A stretch of DNA of 64,000 nt from CAZQHK01 sp964593455 (GTDB taxonomy: Bacteria; Muiribacteriota; CAYSPT01). A model generated the notes under the pieces. The model did not search any database. It had not been told where the DNA came from and saw nothing but the letters and a program-made list of their open reading frames with translations. The stretch is taken from positions 30,317 through 94,316 of the forward strand of contig CAZQHK010000018.1 in assembly GCA_964593455.1 (NCBI GenBank). The letters run 5' to 3'. The translations under genes were made by a program, and so were the position numbers. Below, one piece after another: positions 27,733 through 36,332 of the stretch. Position 1 is the stretch's first letter; each line of letters begins with the position of its first letter.

Positions 27733-28301
27733 CGGTCAAGATCTTCTTTCCAGCCCTCAAGCCGTAATAATGCTCTCTTCAAATCAAGTCCCCCGGAAAA
27801 TCCCCCCAGGCCATCTCTGGCGACTACCCGATGGCAGGGAACAAGCACAGGAACCGGGTTACACCCCAAAGCCTGGCCTACCGCCCGGTACGAGGACGCC
27901 TGCCCTATCTTCGAAGCAACCCAGCCATACGTCGCCTGACTTCCGTATGGAATCATCTGGGCAGCCTGGTAAACTCTGCGCTGAAACGTTGTCGCGCCGG
28001 TAAGATCAACCGGCAGCGGACAATGCGGCACCATTCCGGAAAGGTAGCCGGAGATTTTCGTCTCGACCAGTTTTCTGAATTCGAGCGGGCTCCCCATTTC
28101 ATTTCCATCCGGAACAAGAAGAGGGATACCCGAAGACTCGCCATCTGAATTACGAACGTTTAAAGTAGAGTTTGCCGGCCATTCCAGGAAATTTATTTCT
28201 GAGACACCCCGGGATGTAATAACGACTGTAATATGCCACGACCCCACTCTCAATGACAGGCTGCCATCGGATGCCACCGTACATTCATATTCGTTTACCA
28301 T
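27729..28301 (-). CDS. ogt: Methylated-DNA-protein cysteine methyltransferase
   Basis: The 190-residue suicide enzyme transfers alkyl groups from O6-alkylguanine to its own Cys. The active site LVPCHRVV (Cys156), the Arg finger in YRAVGQALG, the helix-turn-helix region (IPYGSQATYGWVASKIG) and the terminal GGLDLKRALLRLEG are all present. The N-terminal domain (about 1-95) is variable, as usual. I used ATG 28299-28301; GTG at 28313 would add four residues and sits behind AAGG. It lies between tsaB and tsaD, so DNA repair (ogt, mutL) and tRNA modification share one transcript. Confidence 0.93.
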   Translation of the reverse strand: MVNEYECTVASDGSLSLRVGSWHITVVITSRGVSEINFLEWPANSTLNVRNSDGESSGIPLLVPDGNEMGSPLEFRKLVETKISGYLSGMVPHCPLPVDLTGATTFQRRVYQAAQMIPYGSQATYGWVASKIGQASSYRAVGQALGCNPVPVLVPCHRVVARDGLGGFSGGLDLKRALLRLEGWKEDLDR

Positions 28302-28319
28302 AGTTGTTTCCACTGGTTG

Positions 28320-29111
28320 TTACCTTTTTTCCTTCTGACGCCTTCTTCTGTGAACCGTTATTTTTTCGGAGCGCGGACGATCAACCGGTTTCAGAATCGG
28401 CGGACGGCGGATGTAGAGCGGTTTGAGCGACCATCCCTCAACGACCCCCGTAAAACCACGGTGAAACGCAAATCTAGCCATCAATACCGATTCAGCTATC
28501 CCGGTGTGCACTTCTCGAAGTTGGCGAGCCTGTACACCCGCTTTTGCAAGCTCGCGGGCACTATCTGCGGCACCGTCTCCCACCAACAGTATATCGTCCC
28601 ACGAGAACCCCATCCGGACGTTTACAAATTCATTTATACCCTGGACTGAAAGGCAGCTGTAATCAGAGATTCTGTCTACATCCGCCTCTTGGCCAGGCAA
28701 CGGTTTATACAACGCGCAGTAGTACATACCACGGCCGGCCGGGATACAAGACAGGTATCCCCGGCAACCGGTCAAGCTCTCCCCCATGAGTGCTCCTTTC
28801 AGAGCCAGCACATCCAGCGAAGACACGCCGGCCAGCGGAAGGTCACGGGCTACGGCCAGCCCCTGCATCGTAGCCATTCCAACCCGGACCCCGGTGAAAG
28901 ATCCGGGACCGATACAGACCACCAGCAGCGTTACCTCGTGGATCGTTTTTCCGGCCAACGCGAGCACGTTCTCAAGCCGCTCGACCAGGCCGGAAGCATG
29001 TCGTCCCCTCACCGCCACGTAAACATGAGAAAGAACTTTTTCCCCCTGCAGAAGACCGATTCGGACCCCTTCCCTGGATGTGTCCAGGGTGAGAATAAGT
29101 TCTTCGCTCAT
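28320..29111 (-). CDS. tsaB: tRNA threonylcarbamoyladenosine biosynthesis protein TsaB
   Basis: The 263-residue protein is the inactive ASKH-fold partner that bridges TsaD and TsaE. Signature segments are LTLDTSREGVRIGLL at the N-terminus, HASGLVERLENVL, and CIGPGSFTGVRVGMATMQGLA. A basic tail (RRRRQKEKR) follows the usual end of the family. Its ATG overlaps the tsaE stop as ATGA, so the two are translationally coupled. Confidence 0.94.
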   Translation of the reverse strand: MSEELILTLDTSREGVRIGLLQGEKVLSHVYVAVRGRHASGLVERLENVLALAGKTIHEVTLLVVCIGPGSFTGVRVGMATMQGLAVARDLPLAGVSSLDVLALKGALMGESLTGCRGYLSCIPAGRGMYYCALYKPLPGQEADVDRISDYSCLSVQGINEFVNVRMGFSWDDILLVGDGAADSARELAKAGVQARQLREVHTGIAESVLMARFAFHRGFTGVVEGWSLKPLYIRRPPILKPVDRPRSEKITVHRRRRQKEKR

Positions 29112-29578
29112 CTGTCTACCGGCTCCACTTCTATACGACGCTTATTTCCGCCACTTACCATAGAGAACCTGATTACCACATAGGGAGGCGGAAAGCCTCC
29201 TTCGAGCAACAGGTTCGGCCACTCCACCGCTACAACCGTGTCATCGCTTCCGGCATAGTCCCAGATACCCGTGGTTTCCACGTCCTCAACATCGGAAAGT
29301 CGGTACAGATCAATATGACACAACACCGATGGACCGGTACAACCGCCACCGGCTGGCGGCGTGTAAATATTCATCAACACAAATGTCGGGCTGGTTACCG
29401 GTTCTTCAATATCCATTCCCCGGGCCAGTCCCTTGACGAAGGTGGTCTTGCCCCCACCCAGATCCCCTATCAGCAGGAAGATCTCCCCGCCCGAACACTG
29501 AGCACCCAGCTTCTCTCCCAGGGTACTTGTTTCCTCGCTGCTTGATGTCTCTATTTTCATCGGGGAAAGCGTTAACAT
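29108..29578 (-). CDS. tsaE: tRNA threonylcarbamoyladenosine biosynthesis ATPase TsaE
   Basis: The 156-residue P-loop ATPase drives turnover of the TsaBDE complex. The Walker A motif GDLGGGKTT, the switch region TSPTFVLMNIY, the HIDLYRL segment and VVAVEWPNLL are all typical. ATG 29576-29578 gives six extra residues before MKIETSSSEETSTLG, which resembles the usual family start (ATG 29560); no convincing ribosome site separates the two. It is the first gene of the tsaE-tsaB-ogt-tsaD-mutL operon. I saw no strong promoter in the short divergent region shared with the kinase gene. Confidence 0.94.
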   Translation of the reverse strand: MLTLSPMKIETSSSEETSTLGEKLGAQCSGGEIFLLIGDLGGGKTTFVKGLARGMDIEEPVTSPTFVLMNIYTPPAGGGCTGPSVLCHIDLYRLSDVEDVETTGIWDYAGSDDTVVAVEWPNLLLEGGFPPPYVVIRFSMVSGGNKRRIEVEPVDR

Positions 29579-29637
29579 TTGATCAAAGAGTGTAACACAG
29601 AAGCGATTAACATTTCCAGCCCGCTAACTATCCGTAA

Positions 29638-29667
29638 TTGACCTTGTTAATTGAGAGATGCTATACT
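29638..29667 (+). promoter_or_regulatory. Sigma70-like promoter for hybrid kinase gene
   Basis: TTGACC (29638-29643) and TATACT (29662-29667) are separated by 18 nt. The start would lie near 29674, giving a short leader that holds TAGAGGTG before ATG 29696. Confidence 0.65.
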
Positions 29668-29695
29668 TCCTTTGAAACAGTTAGAGGTGTCTCTA

Positions 29696-32170
29696 ATGGG
29701 AGAAAACATAATACCGGAAAGTGAGCAACTGCTTAAGCGGACTCTTGACAGCCTGCGTGACGCCGTCCTTGTCATTACCGCCGACACCACTCGGATCATT
29801 GAATGCAATCCGGCGGTCACAGAGATATTCGGTTACTCAAGGGATGAAGTAATTGGAAAAACGGTGGAATTTCTTCACGTAAGCCCGGTGACTCTTGATA
29901 TGTTCAAGAAACAATTGCATGACGTCGTGGAAAATCAAGCTTGCCTGAGCCGGCGTGAGTTCGAGATGAAACGCAAAGACGGGACCGTCTTTCCCACCGA
30001 ACACAGCGTCGTGCCACTTGAAGACAAAAACGGCAATCGAATCGGCTGGGTCAGCGTGCTCCGGGACATCACCCAACGAAAACTGACCGAACAAGCCCTG
30101 AAAGAATCGGAAGAGAAGTACCGCAAGCAGTTCGAAACATCGTTGGATGCCATCGTCATCGCCGACGAGCAGACAGGGGAGATACTCGACGCCAACCAGG
30201 CGGCGTGCGATATGACAGGCAGAGACCAATCAGAGTTGATCGGACAATCTCAAAAGATACTTCATCCACTGCACGAGCATGACGGCGATTTCAGCCGGAC
30301 TTTCAAGAAACATAGCGAAGCCGTCGAGGGAAAATCCCTGCAGGCCCAGGTGATCACCAAGGATGGTGTCATCAGGGACGTCGAGATCAACGCCACCCGG
30401 TTCGAGCTTAAAGATAGAACGGTATTGCAGGGAATATTCCACGACATTACCGTCCGCACACAGATAGAGGCAGCCAGGTCGGATTTCGAAAGAACCGTAT
30501 CCACCATATCTTCCCTATTTGTCGGCGTCTATGATATAAACTCCGCTATCAACGACTGCCTTCAACACATAGGCCGTCTCAGCCGGGCCAGCCGGACCTA
30601 TCTTTTTCTCATTCGGGACGGTGGCGCGATTCTGGACAATACCCACGAATGGTGTGCAGACGAAGTTGAACCTCAAAAGGAACAACTCCAGAACCAGCCC
30701 TGTGAAATGTTTCCCTGGTGGATGGAAAAACTCCGCAACCGTGAGATCATCAACATCAATGACCTTTCTATGTTGCCACCGGAAGCAAAGATGGAACGTG
30801 AATTTCTTGAAAACCAGGGAATTATCTCCTTAATCTCCCTGCCGGTATATATTCGAGGAGAACTGGCTGGATTCCTGGGGTGTGACTACATTCATCAGGG
30901 CAAGGTCTGGAGCGACTACGATCTGGCGCTTCTCAGGATTTCCGCGGAAATAATCGGGAACGCTCTCGAACGGGAACGAGCCGAGGAAGATAACCTGCTC
31001 AGAGAAGAACGTCTTCTGCAGGTACAAAAGATGGAAGCCATCGGTAACCTGGCCGGCGGGGTAGCTCATGATTTCAACAACCTTTTGACCACTATCAAGG
31101 GGTACGGTGAAATGCTGCTCAATGAGCTGCATCCGGACGACCCCCGGCACATGAACGCCAAGGAGATACTGAAAGCCGCCCACCGGGCCTCCCTGTTCAC
31201 CCGGCAGCTTTTAGCCTTCAGCCGGCGCCAGATGCTTCAACCACAGACACTCGATCTCAACATGGTTATCACCAACATAGAGAAAATGCTCAAACCCATG
31301 ATCGGTGAAACTGTCCAGATGGTAACGGTGCTTGATCCCGACTTGAGGAAAGTGCTGGTCGATCAAGGCCAGATGGAACAGGTGATCATGAATCTCGCGG
31401 TAAACGCCCGGGATGCCATGTCTGAAGGAGGTGGCCGGCTCACCATTCGAACCGAAAGCATTACACTCACGGAGACCCAATGCTCCCGGCTCCCCGAGGC
31501 TCGACCGGGTGACTTTGTCTGCCTGTCGGTGGCGGACTCAGGAATCGGAATGCACAAAGAGATTATGCAGCATATCTTCGAACCGTTCTTCACCACCAAG
31601 AAAGTAGGTAAGGGAACCGGTATCGGCCTCTCGGTTATCTACGGAATCATCAAACAGCACAAGGGCTGGATCAATGTTTTCAGCAGACCAGGCCTGGGTA
31701 CGACATTTAAAGTCTTCCTGCCGGCTTTTTCCGGAGAGACAACAACAGAACCGTTTTTTGAGACCATTCCAGTGCAACAGCTTCTCGGTCAGGGAGAACG
31801 AATCTTGTGTGTCGAGGACGAGGAAGGTGTGCGACACTTCGCCGTGGATGCTCTCAGCAAAAATGGATATCTGGTATTTCCCGCTTCTACAGCCCAGGAA
31901 GCTATTGACATTTTCAACAGTGAACAAGGCAATTTTACTATGGTGTTCAGTGATGTTGTTTTACCCGACATCAACGGAGTGGAACTGGTTGATAAGCTTT
32001 GTGAGGAAAAACCGGAACTCAAGATACTCATGACCAGCGGTTACACAGGCGAACAGTTGCAGAGCGAAACCATCCAGAAGAAGGGCTACCGTTTTCTGCC
32101 CAAACCCTATGCGCTACCAGATCTGTTGCAGACGATAAGGGCCGTTATCGAGTCCAACCAGAAAAACTAG
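29696..32170 (+). CDS. Hybrid sensor histidine kinase: PAS-PAS-GAF-HisKA-HATPase-REC
   Basis: The 824-residue protein has no membrane segment, so it is probably a cytoplasmic sensor. Domains in order: PAS 1 (about 15-130), PAS 2 (135-255), GAF (270-425), HisKA with phospho-acceptor His458 in GVAHDFNNLL, HATPase (N box around Asn570, G boxes ADSGIGM and GTGIGLSVIYGI), and a receiver domain with phospho-acceptor Asp753 in FSDVVLPDINGVE. ATG 29696 is preceded by GAGGTG at 7 nt; the frame also reads 15 codons further upstream without support. No DNA-binding regulator is adjacent. The ATP-cone kinase gene follows after about 15 nt and is probably cotranscribed. Confidence 0.93.
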   Translation: MGENIIPESEQLLKRTLDSLRDAVLVITADTTRIIECNPAVTEIFGYSRDEVIGKTVEFLHVSPVTLDMFKKQLHDVVENQACLSRREFEMKRKDGTVFPTEHSVVPLEDKNGNRIGWVSVLRDITQRKLTEQALKESEEKYRKQFETSLDAIVIADEQTGEILDANQAACDMTGRDQSELIGQSQKILHPLHEHDGDFSRTFKKHSEAVEGKSLQAQVITKDGVIRDVEINATRFELKDRTVLQGIFHDITVRTQIEAARSDFERTVSTISSLFVGVYDINSAINDCLQHIGRLSRASRTYLFLIRDGGAILDNTHEWCADEVEPQKEQLQNQPCEMFPWWMEKLRNREIININDLSMLPPEAKMEREFLENQGIISLISLPVYIRGELAGFLGCDYIHQGKVWSDYDLALLRISAEIIGNALERERAEEDNLLREERLLQVQKMEAIGNLAGGVAHDFNNLLTTIKGYGEMLLNELHPDDPRHMNAKEILKAAHRASLFTRQLLAFSRRQMLQPQTLDLNMVITNIEKMLKPMIGETVQMVTVLDPDLRKVLVDQGQMEQVIMNLAVNARDAMSEGGGRLTIRTESITLTETQCSRLPEARPGDFVCLSVADSGIGMHKEIMQHIFEPFFTTKKVGKGTGIGLSVIYGIIKQHKGWINVFSRPGLGTTFKVFLPAFSGETTTEPFFETIPVQQLLGQGERILCVEDEEGVRHFAVDALSKNGYLVFPASTAQEAIDIFNSEQGNFTMVFSDVVLPDINGVELVDKLCEEKPELKILMTSGYTGEQLQSETIQKKGYRFLPKPYALPDLLQTIRAVIESNQKN

Positions 32171-32185
32171 GAGGTGGCTCACGCA

Positions 32186-33691
32186 ATGGCTACCGATAAC
32201 AGAATCGTTCGCGTCAACAAGAGAGAAGCCTGCGGATACAATGACTTTGATCGGACGAAGGTAGAAAAAGCAATCCTCGAATGCGCCAGAAATCTTGGCG
32301 GATTCGCACGTTTTCTTCATGATGAGATTGATATCCACCATAAACTTTACTGCCATCTAGACGATGAGACAATGGCCTCATTGCTCACCGATGACGTTAT
32401 CATCTGCCTCAACAGTAGCAAGAAAAACACCATCTACTTCGACCCGCCGAATATCGAGTTGATCCAGGACCTGGTGGAGCATGTTCTACTGAGCCGGGGG
32501 TTGGTCGAGTTGAAAAGCTTCTACCGGATTTACCGTAACGGCCGGGCCTTGATTCGACAAGGTGAACTCACCGAGAAACAGTTTTTGATCACCGGTATGC
32601 CTTCAGATATGATGGAAGCGTACACGATAGCCAATCAGGAATTGGGCTGCTCCACTATCTCCGAGCTCAACGAGATCATCAGGCAGGGTAAGATCCGTGA
32701 CATCATCGTCGCTTCACTTCAGATGCATGAAGCTGAGCTGGAAGAGGTGGCGGATGCTTTCCTCGATAAAGAAAGCGCTCGGGTGCTGCTGGTTACCGGC
32801 CCATCGTCGTCGGGAAAGACCACTACCAAGAATATCCTGTGCGACCACCTGCGGGAACGGGGAGTGAAGTTCAAATCCCTCGAACTCGACAACTATTACT
32901 GGGACGCACGGCTCCAGCCCGGAGACGCGTTCGGCGACCGCAATTTCGAAACGCCGCAATCGCTGAGAATCGACGAGATTAATCGTGATATACAGAACCT
33001 TCTGGCCGGTAAGCTGGTAACCCCACCCTTCTACGATTTCACCAAGGGGCGGAGAAACGGATTTATCGAGCCGATGAAACTGGAAAGCGACGAAATATTG
33101 TTGCTGGACTGCCTTTACGGCATGTTCCCGCCTATCACCCAGAGTGTTGATCTTTCGGAGCGGTTTCAGGTTTACGTAGAAGCCATGTGCCCGATCACGC
33201 TGGACGGAGAAACGGTCCCGTTCACCATTCTCAGGATGATCCGGAGGATGCTCCGTGATTGGGCCCACCGGGACTACGATCCCCAGCGCACCCTGGAGCA
33301 CTGGCACTATGTGCGGGCCGGGGAAACCAGCCACATCATTCCACGAATTCAGGTAGCCGACGCCGCTGTCAACTCCAGTTTCCCCTGGGAACTGGCGGTC
33401 CTGAAGAAGGCTCTTTTGGAAAAAGATGTTTTGTCGTCGCTTCCCAGTCCGGACTTTTATTTCAAGGCCGACCGAATGGATCCGGCTATCCGAACCAAGC
33501 ATCTCAGACGCGTGATCGAGGCCGTAGATACTGTCGATTTTGACCTGATGGATTTCTCTATAATTCCACCGGATTGCCTGTTGAGAGAATTTATCGGAGG
33601 CAGTAAATACGACCAGGAAAACATGCGGGCCGAACAGCTCTTCCTGTCCTTCCCTACCGAGCCGGAAGCACCTTGGAGCAAACCGGACTAG
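32186..33691 (+). CDS. ATP-cone domain fused to uridine kinase/phosphoribulokinase-like P-loop kinase
   Basis: The 501-residue protein combines two modules rarely seen together. Residues about 7-125 look like an ATP-cone (RIVRVNKREACGYNDFDRTK through IQDLVEHVLLSRGLVELKSF), the nucleotide-sensing lid of NrdR and class I/III ribonucleotide reductases. From about residue 195 there is a PRK/uridine-kinase fold with Walker A GPSSSGKTTT (205-214), followed by LELDNYYWDA and LLLDCLYGMFPP. Uridine kinases phosphorylate uridine or cytidine; here the substrate is unknown and allosteric control by ATP/dATP through the cone is inferred. ATG 32186 follows AGGAGG with an 11-nt spacer. It probably shares a transcript with the hybrid kinase. 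Confidence 0.85.
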   Translation: MATDNRIVRVNKREACGYNDFDRTKVEKAILECARNLGGFARFLHDEIDIHHKLYCHLDDETMASLLTDDVIICLNSSKKNTIYFDPPNIELIQDLVEHVLLSRGLVELKSFYRIYRNGRALIRQGELTEKQFLITGMPSDMMEAYTIANQELGCSTISELNEIIRQGKIRDIIVASLQMHEAELEEVADAFLDKESARVLLVTGPSSSGKTTTKNILCDHLRERGVKFKSLELDNYYWDARLQPGDAFGDRNFETPQSLRIDEINRDIQNLLAGKLVTPPFYDFTKGRRNGFIEPMKLESDEILLLDCLYGMFPPITQSVDLSERFQVYVEAMCPITLDGETVPFTILRMIRRMLRDWAHRDYDPQRTLEHWHYVRAGETSHIIPRIQVADAAVNSSFPWELAVLKKALLEKDVLSSLPSPDFYFKADRMDPAIRTKHLRRVIEAVDTVDFDLMDFSIIPPDCLLREFIGGSKYDQENMRAEQLFLSFPTEPEAPWSKPD

Positions 33692-33729
33692 GAGTCTGTC
33701 GGAGAAATAATAAGAACTATTCCTTAGGT

Positions 33730-34554
33730 TTACCCGACAAAGGATAGGATTTCGTGGATGAACTTATCCGGGTAGTCGGCGTGGACGGCATGGCCGCAGT
33801 TCTCGAAAATATCCAACCTGGCCTCCGGTATGAGCCGGGCGATCTCTTCCGAGTAGGCCGGGGGAGTGACCCAATCTCCGTCGCCGCACAGTACGAGCGT
33901 CGGCACTTTCATCTCCGGTAACCGTGAGTTGATATCATACGCAGGGAAGATTTCGCTGAAAATGGCGTTGTGGGTGTTTATGTGAATCGAACGATCACGC
34001 AATTTAATACCAGCCGCCTTGGGAACCGCCCGTTTGAAGTAAAGTGGGTAAACACAGGTAAAAAGACGGAGCAGTTCCTCCTCACTCTCCAGGTTTCCAT
34101 TGAACATCTTTTCCAGAGATTGCCGGTTAAGTCCGGTGATGTTTGCCGCCAAGGCATTGTTAATGGCGGATTCTATAAATCCCTTGTGAGATGCGGTTCC
34201 TCTGAGAATAAGGTGAGAGACAGCTTCCGGATACAGCAGAGCATATTCCATGGCAATGAATCCGCCATAGGAGCCTCCCAACAGAATCACTTTCTCATGG
34301 CCAAGGTGTTTTCTGAGAGCTTCAGCATCCTGTGCAAACTGCCGGTGCGTATAGGTCCGTGGATCGGCCTCCGAACTCTGCCCGCTTCCCCGTTGATCAT
34401 AGTAGACCAGGCTAAAATGATCTTCCAGTGGCCGAAAGGCTGCTTCCGCTTCACGGTGATCGCTAATGCCCGGGCCTCCGTGAATAGTCAGCATCGGGCG
34501 GCCATGGCCTTGAACCTTGTAGAATATGTCGACACCGTTTAGCCTGGTAAACAT
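33730..34554 (-). CDS. Alpha/beta hydrolase, proline-iminopeptidase-like
   Basis: The 274-residue protein has the S33 peptidase layout: oxyanion segment HGGPG, YYDQRGSGQS, nucleophile Ser95 in GGSYGG, acid Asp227 in GDGDWVTP and His255 in CGHAVHADYP. Proline iminopeptidases release N-terminal proline, but this superfamily also covers esterases and other hydrolases, so the substrate is uncertain. No signal peptide is seen. ATG 34552-34554 is preceded by GGAGG at 7 nt; ten further codons upstream are open but lack support. It converges with the ATP-cone kinase and diverges from the GT-C-like gene. Confidence 0.88.
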   Translation of the reverse strand: MFTRLNGVDIFYKVQGHGRPMLTIHGGPGISDHREAEAAFRPLEDHFSLVYYDQRGSGQSSEADPRTYTHRQFAQDAEALRKHLGHEKVILLGGSYGGFIAMEYALLYPEAVSHLILRGTASHKGFIESAINNALAANITGLNRQSLEKMFNGNLESEEELLRLFTCVYPLYFKRAVPKAAGIKLRDRSIHINTHNAIFSEIFPAYDINSRLPEMKVPTLVLCGDGDWVTPPAYSEEIARLIPEARLDIFENCGHAVHADYPDKFIHEILSFVG

Positions 34555-34630
34555 GAGTCCGCCTCCGCTGCCATATTCTACCATACCCGGATGAACTCGG
34601 GAAATGCAGCTACCTTCCTCCAGGACATCT

Positions 34631-34672
34631 TTCTATAACTTCTTACTTTCTATCAAGCAAGAAGTTATAGAA
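34631..34672. repeat. 14-bp perfect inverted repeat in the divergent intergenic region
   Basis: TTCTATAACTTCTT (34631-34644) and AAGAAGTTATAGAA (34659-34672) are separated by a 14-nt loop. A second pair, CTTACTTTCT (34642-34651) and AGAAAGTAAG (34677-34686), overlaps the first, so two mutually exclusive hairpins can form. No T run follows. It could be an operator, an attenuator-like structure or a small repeat. Confidence 0.6.
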
Positions 34673-34771
34673 GTTTAGAAAGTAAGGTGGTGGCTCCGGT
34701 CCTCTTGCCTTGATAATTACGTCTGCGAATGAGAAAATGAAAAGATGTTCTGGCAAAATAAGGATACCCTG

Positions 34772-36316
34772 ATGAATTCATCGGCCCACGTAACCGGGAA
34801 AAGCTCCGGAATGAGACACATCGTAATTGTCGGTTGTGCCCTTTTTGTAACCCTGGCCGTATTCAATTGTGCCTGGGTCTCCGAAGATAGTTTCATTACT
34901 TTCCGCTATGTTTCCAACACACTGAACGGGTACGGAGCGGTATTCAATGCCGAGGAGTATGTTCAGGGCTATACGCATCCCCTCTGGTTCATACTGTTGG
35001 TGGTGGGATGCGCAATCGTTTCCGATCCGATCTTTGTGGCCATCGGTTACGGCCTGATATGTACATTTTTGACCGTTATGCTGCTGGGTTACACGCTTTA
35101 TCGCCTGACAAAACACACCACCGGCAGTATAGTCTTACTGGCTTTGGCAAGTATTTCATGGAGCTTAAGTGATCCCTGGCTGTCATTCCAGACGAGTGGC
35201 CTGGAAAACTCCCTTTCTCATCTCCTGATCACACTGATACTGATAGAGACATGTGTGCAAACAATCTCACGGCCCGCCAGACTGACGCTGCTTATCTGCC
35301 TTTTATGCCTCAACCGCCCTGATTTTCTTTTTCTCATATTACCTATCGGGGTGTTTATGGTAGGACGTATCCGCTCGTTTCGAACCGCCGGCACCATGGC
35401 GCTGGCTGCGCTTCCGGCCGTGGCCTGGTTGCTTTTCGCCTGGACATATTATCACCACGTCATACCAAACACCGCATATGCCAAGGTCGGTATCTATTCG
35501 AACTGGATTGCCGCCTCCACTCAGGGGTTTGCCTATCTTGGAGATTGGGGCGTGTACGATACGGTTGCTATGGGCTGCACTGTGCTCTTTCTGACGATAG
35601 CCCCTATATTGTTTAGATCGAAATACACTATCCTTTGCATCGCCGGCACGATATTATATTCAACCTGGGTTGTCTATGTCGGAGGAGATTTTATGCGAGG
35701 ACGGATGATGACAGCGGTCTTCAACACCGCAGTAGTGCTCGGAATAATCGCTATAGCTATGAAAATGCGGGACACAAACCGGGTCCCGATCGCGTATACT
35801 TTCCTGGTCGGCGGCGTCATCACAGGCCTCATTGTCGTGCGTCTCTTTATTCCCGATCCCGGAGCCAGAATTAAGGAGAACGGTATTATTAACGAGCGTA
35901 AGTGTTATCCGGGGTATCATTTGAGTTCTTACATCGAACTCGGGCAGTTGATTAATCCGTATATGGACCTGAGCTTTGCAAACGCCTTGCGCAGCTATGC
36001 CGAGAAGTGCGGCCCGGTTACTATCCACCACAGAAATCCGGGTACTATCGGGTATTTAGCCGGCCCGAAAGTATCAATCATAGACACCCTGGGCCTCACG
36101 GACGCATATATTGCCCGTCTTCCAAGGCACTTTCTCGTCAGCACTCACCCTAGACCAGGTCATCCGGATAAGTATATTCCGATTGCATACCTGGCTGCAC
36201 GGGAGGACATAGCTATCTTGCCGGGCTGGGAAATAGCCGTTATGAATGGTGATTGTTCGCTGACCGCAAAACTGGAGCAGTACAAAAAAAATACCGGGTT
36301 TTTAAGACCATATTAA
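34772..36316 (+). CDS. Polytopic membrane protein, GT-C glycosyltransferase-like (arabinofuranosyltransferase type)
   Basis: The 514-residue protein has about ten hydrophobic helices. The first extracytoplasmic loop reads EDSFITFRYVSNTLNGYG, then VFNAEEYVQGYTHPLW. This matches the GT-C pattern in which an Asp after the first helix is catalytic and E-x-V-x-GYT-x-P/F-LW is typical of AftB-type arabinofuranosyltransferases and related proteins. Substrates would be lipid-linked sugars. A soluble C-terminal part (about 380-514) follows. ATG 34772 is preceded by AAGGA at 7 nt and preferred over ATG 34745. It leads a same-strand run with the lipoprotein and the NhaC antiporter. The function is inferred from the motif alone. 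Confidence 0.72.
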   Translation: MNSSAHVTGKSSGMRHIVIVGCALFVTLAVFNCAWVSEDSFITFRYVSNTLNGYGAVFNAEEYVQGYTHPLWFILLVVGCAIVSDPIFVAIGYGLICTFLTVMLLGYTLYRLTKHTTGSIVLLALASISWSLSDPWLSFQTSGLENSLSHLLITLILIETCVQTISRPARLTLLICLLCLNRPDFLFLILPIGVFMVGRIRSFRTAGTMALAALPAVAWLLFAWTYYHHVIPNTAYAKVGIYSNWIAASTQGFAYLGDWGVYDTVAMGCTVLFLTIAPILFRSKYTILCIAGTILYSTWVVYVGGDFMRGRMMTAVFNTAVVLGIIAIAMKMRDTNRVPIAYTFLVGGVITGLIVVRLFIPDPGARIKENGIINERKCYPGYHLSSYIELGQLINPYMDLSFANALRSYAEKCGPVTIHHRNPGTIGYLAGPKVSIIDTLGLTDAYIARLPRHFLVSTHPRPGHPDKYIPIAYLAAREDIAILPGWEIAVMNGDCSLTAKLEQYKKNTGFLRPY

Positions 36317-36332
36317 CCCGGAAGGGAAAAGT

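Noticed and set aside
32186..32560. NrdR or ribonucleotide reductase gene suggested by the ATP-cone
   Set aside because: No NrdR zinc ribbon precedes it and no reductase domain follows; the downstream part is a P-loop kinase.
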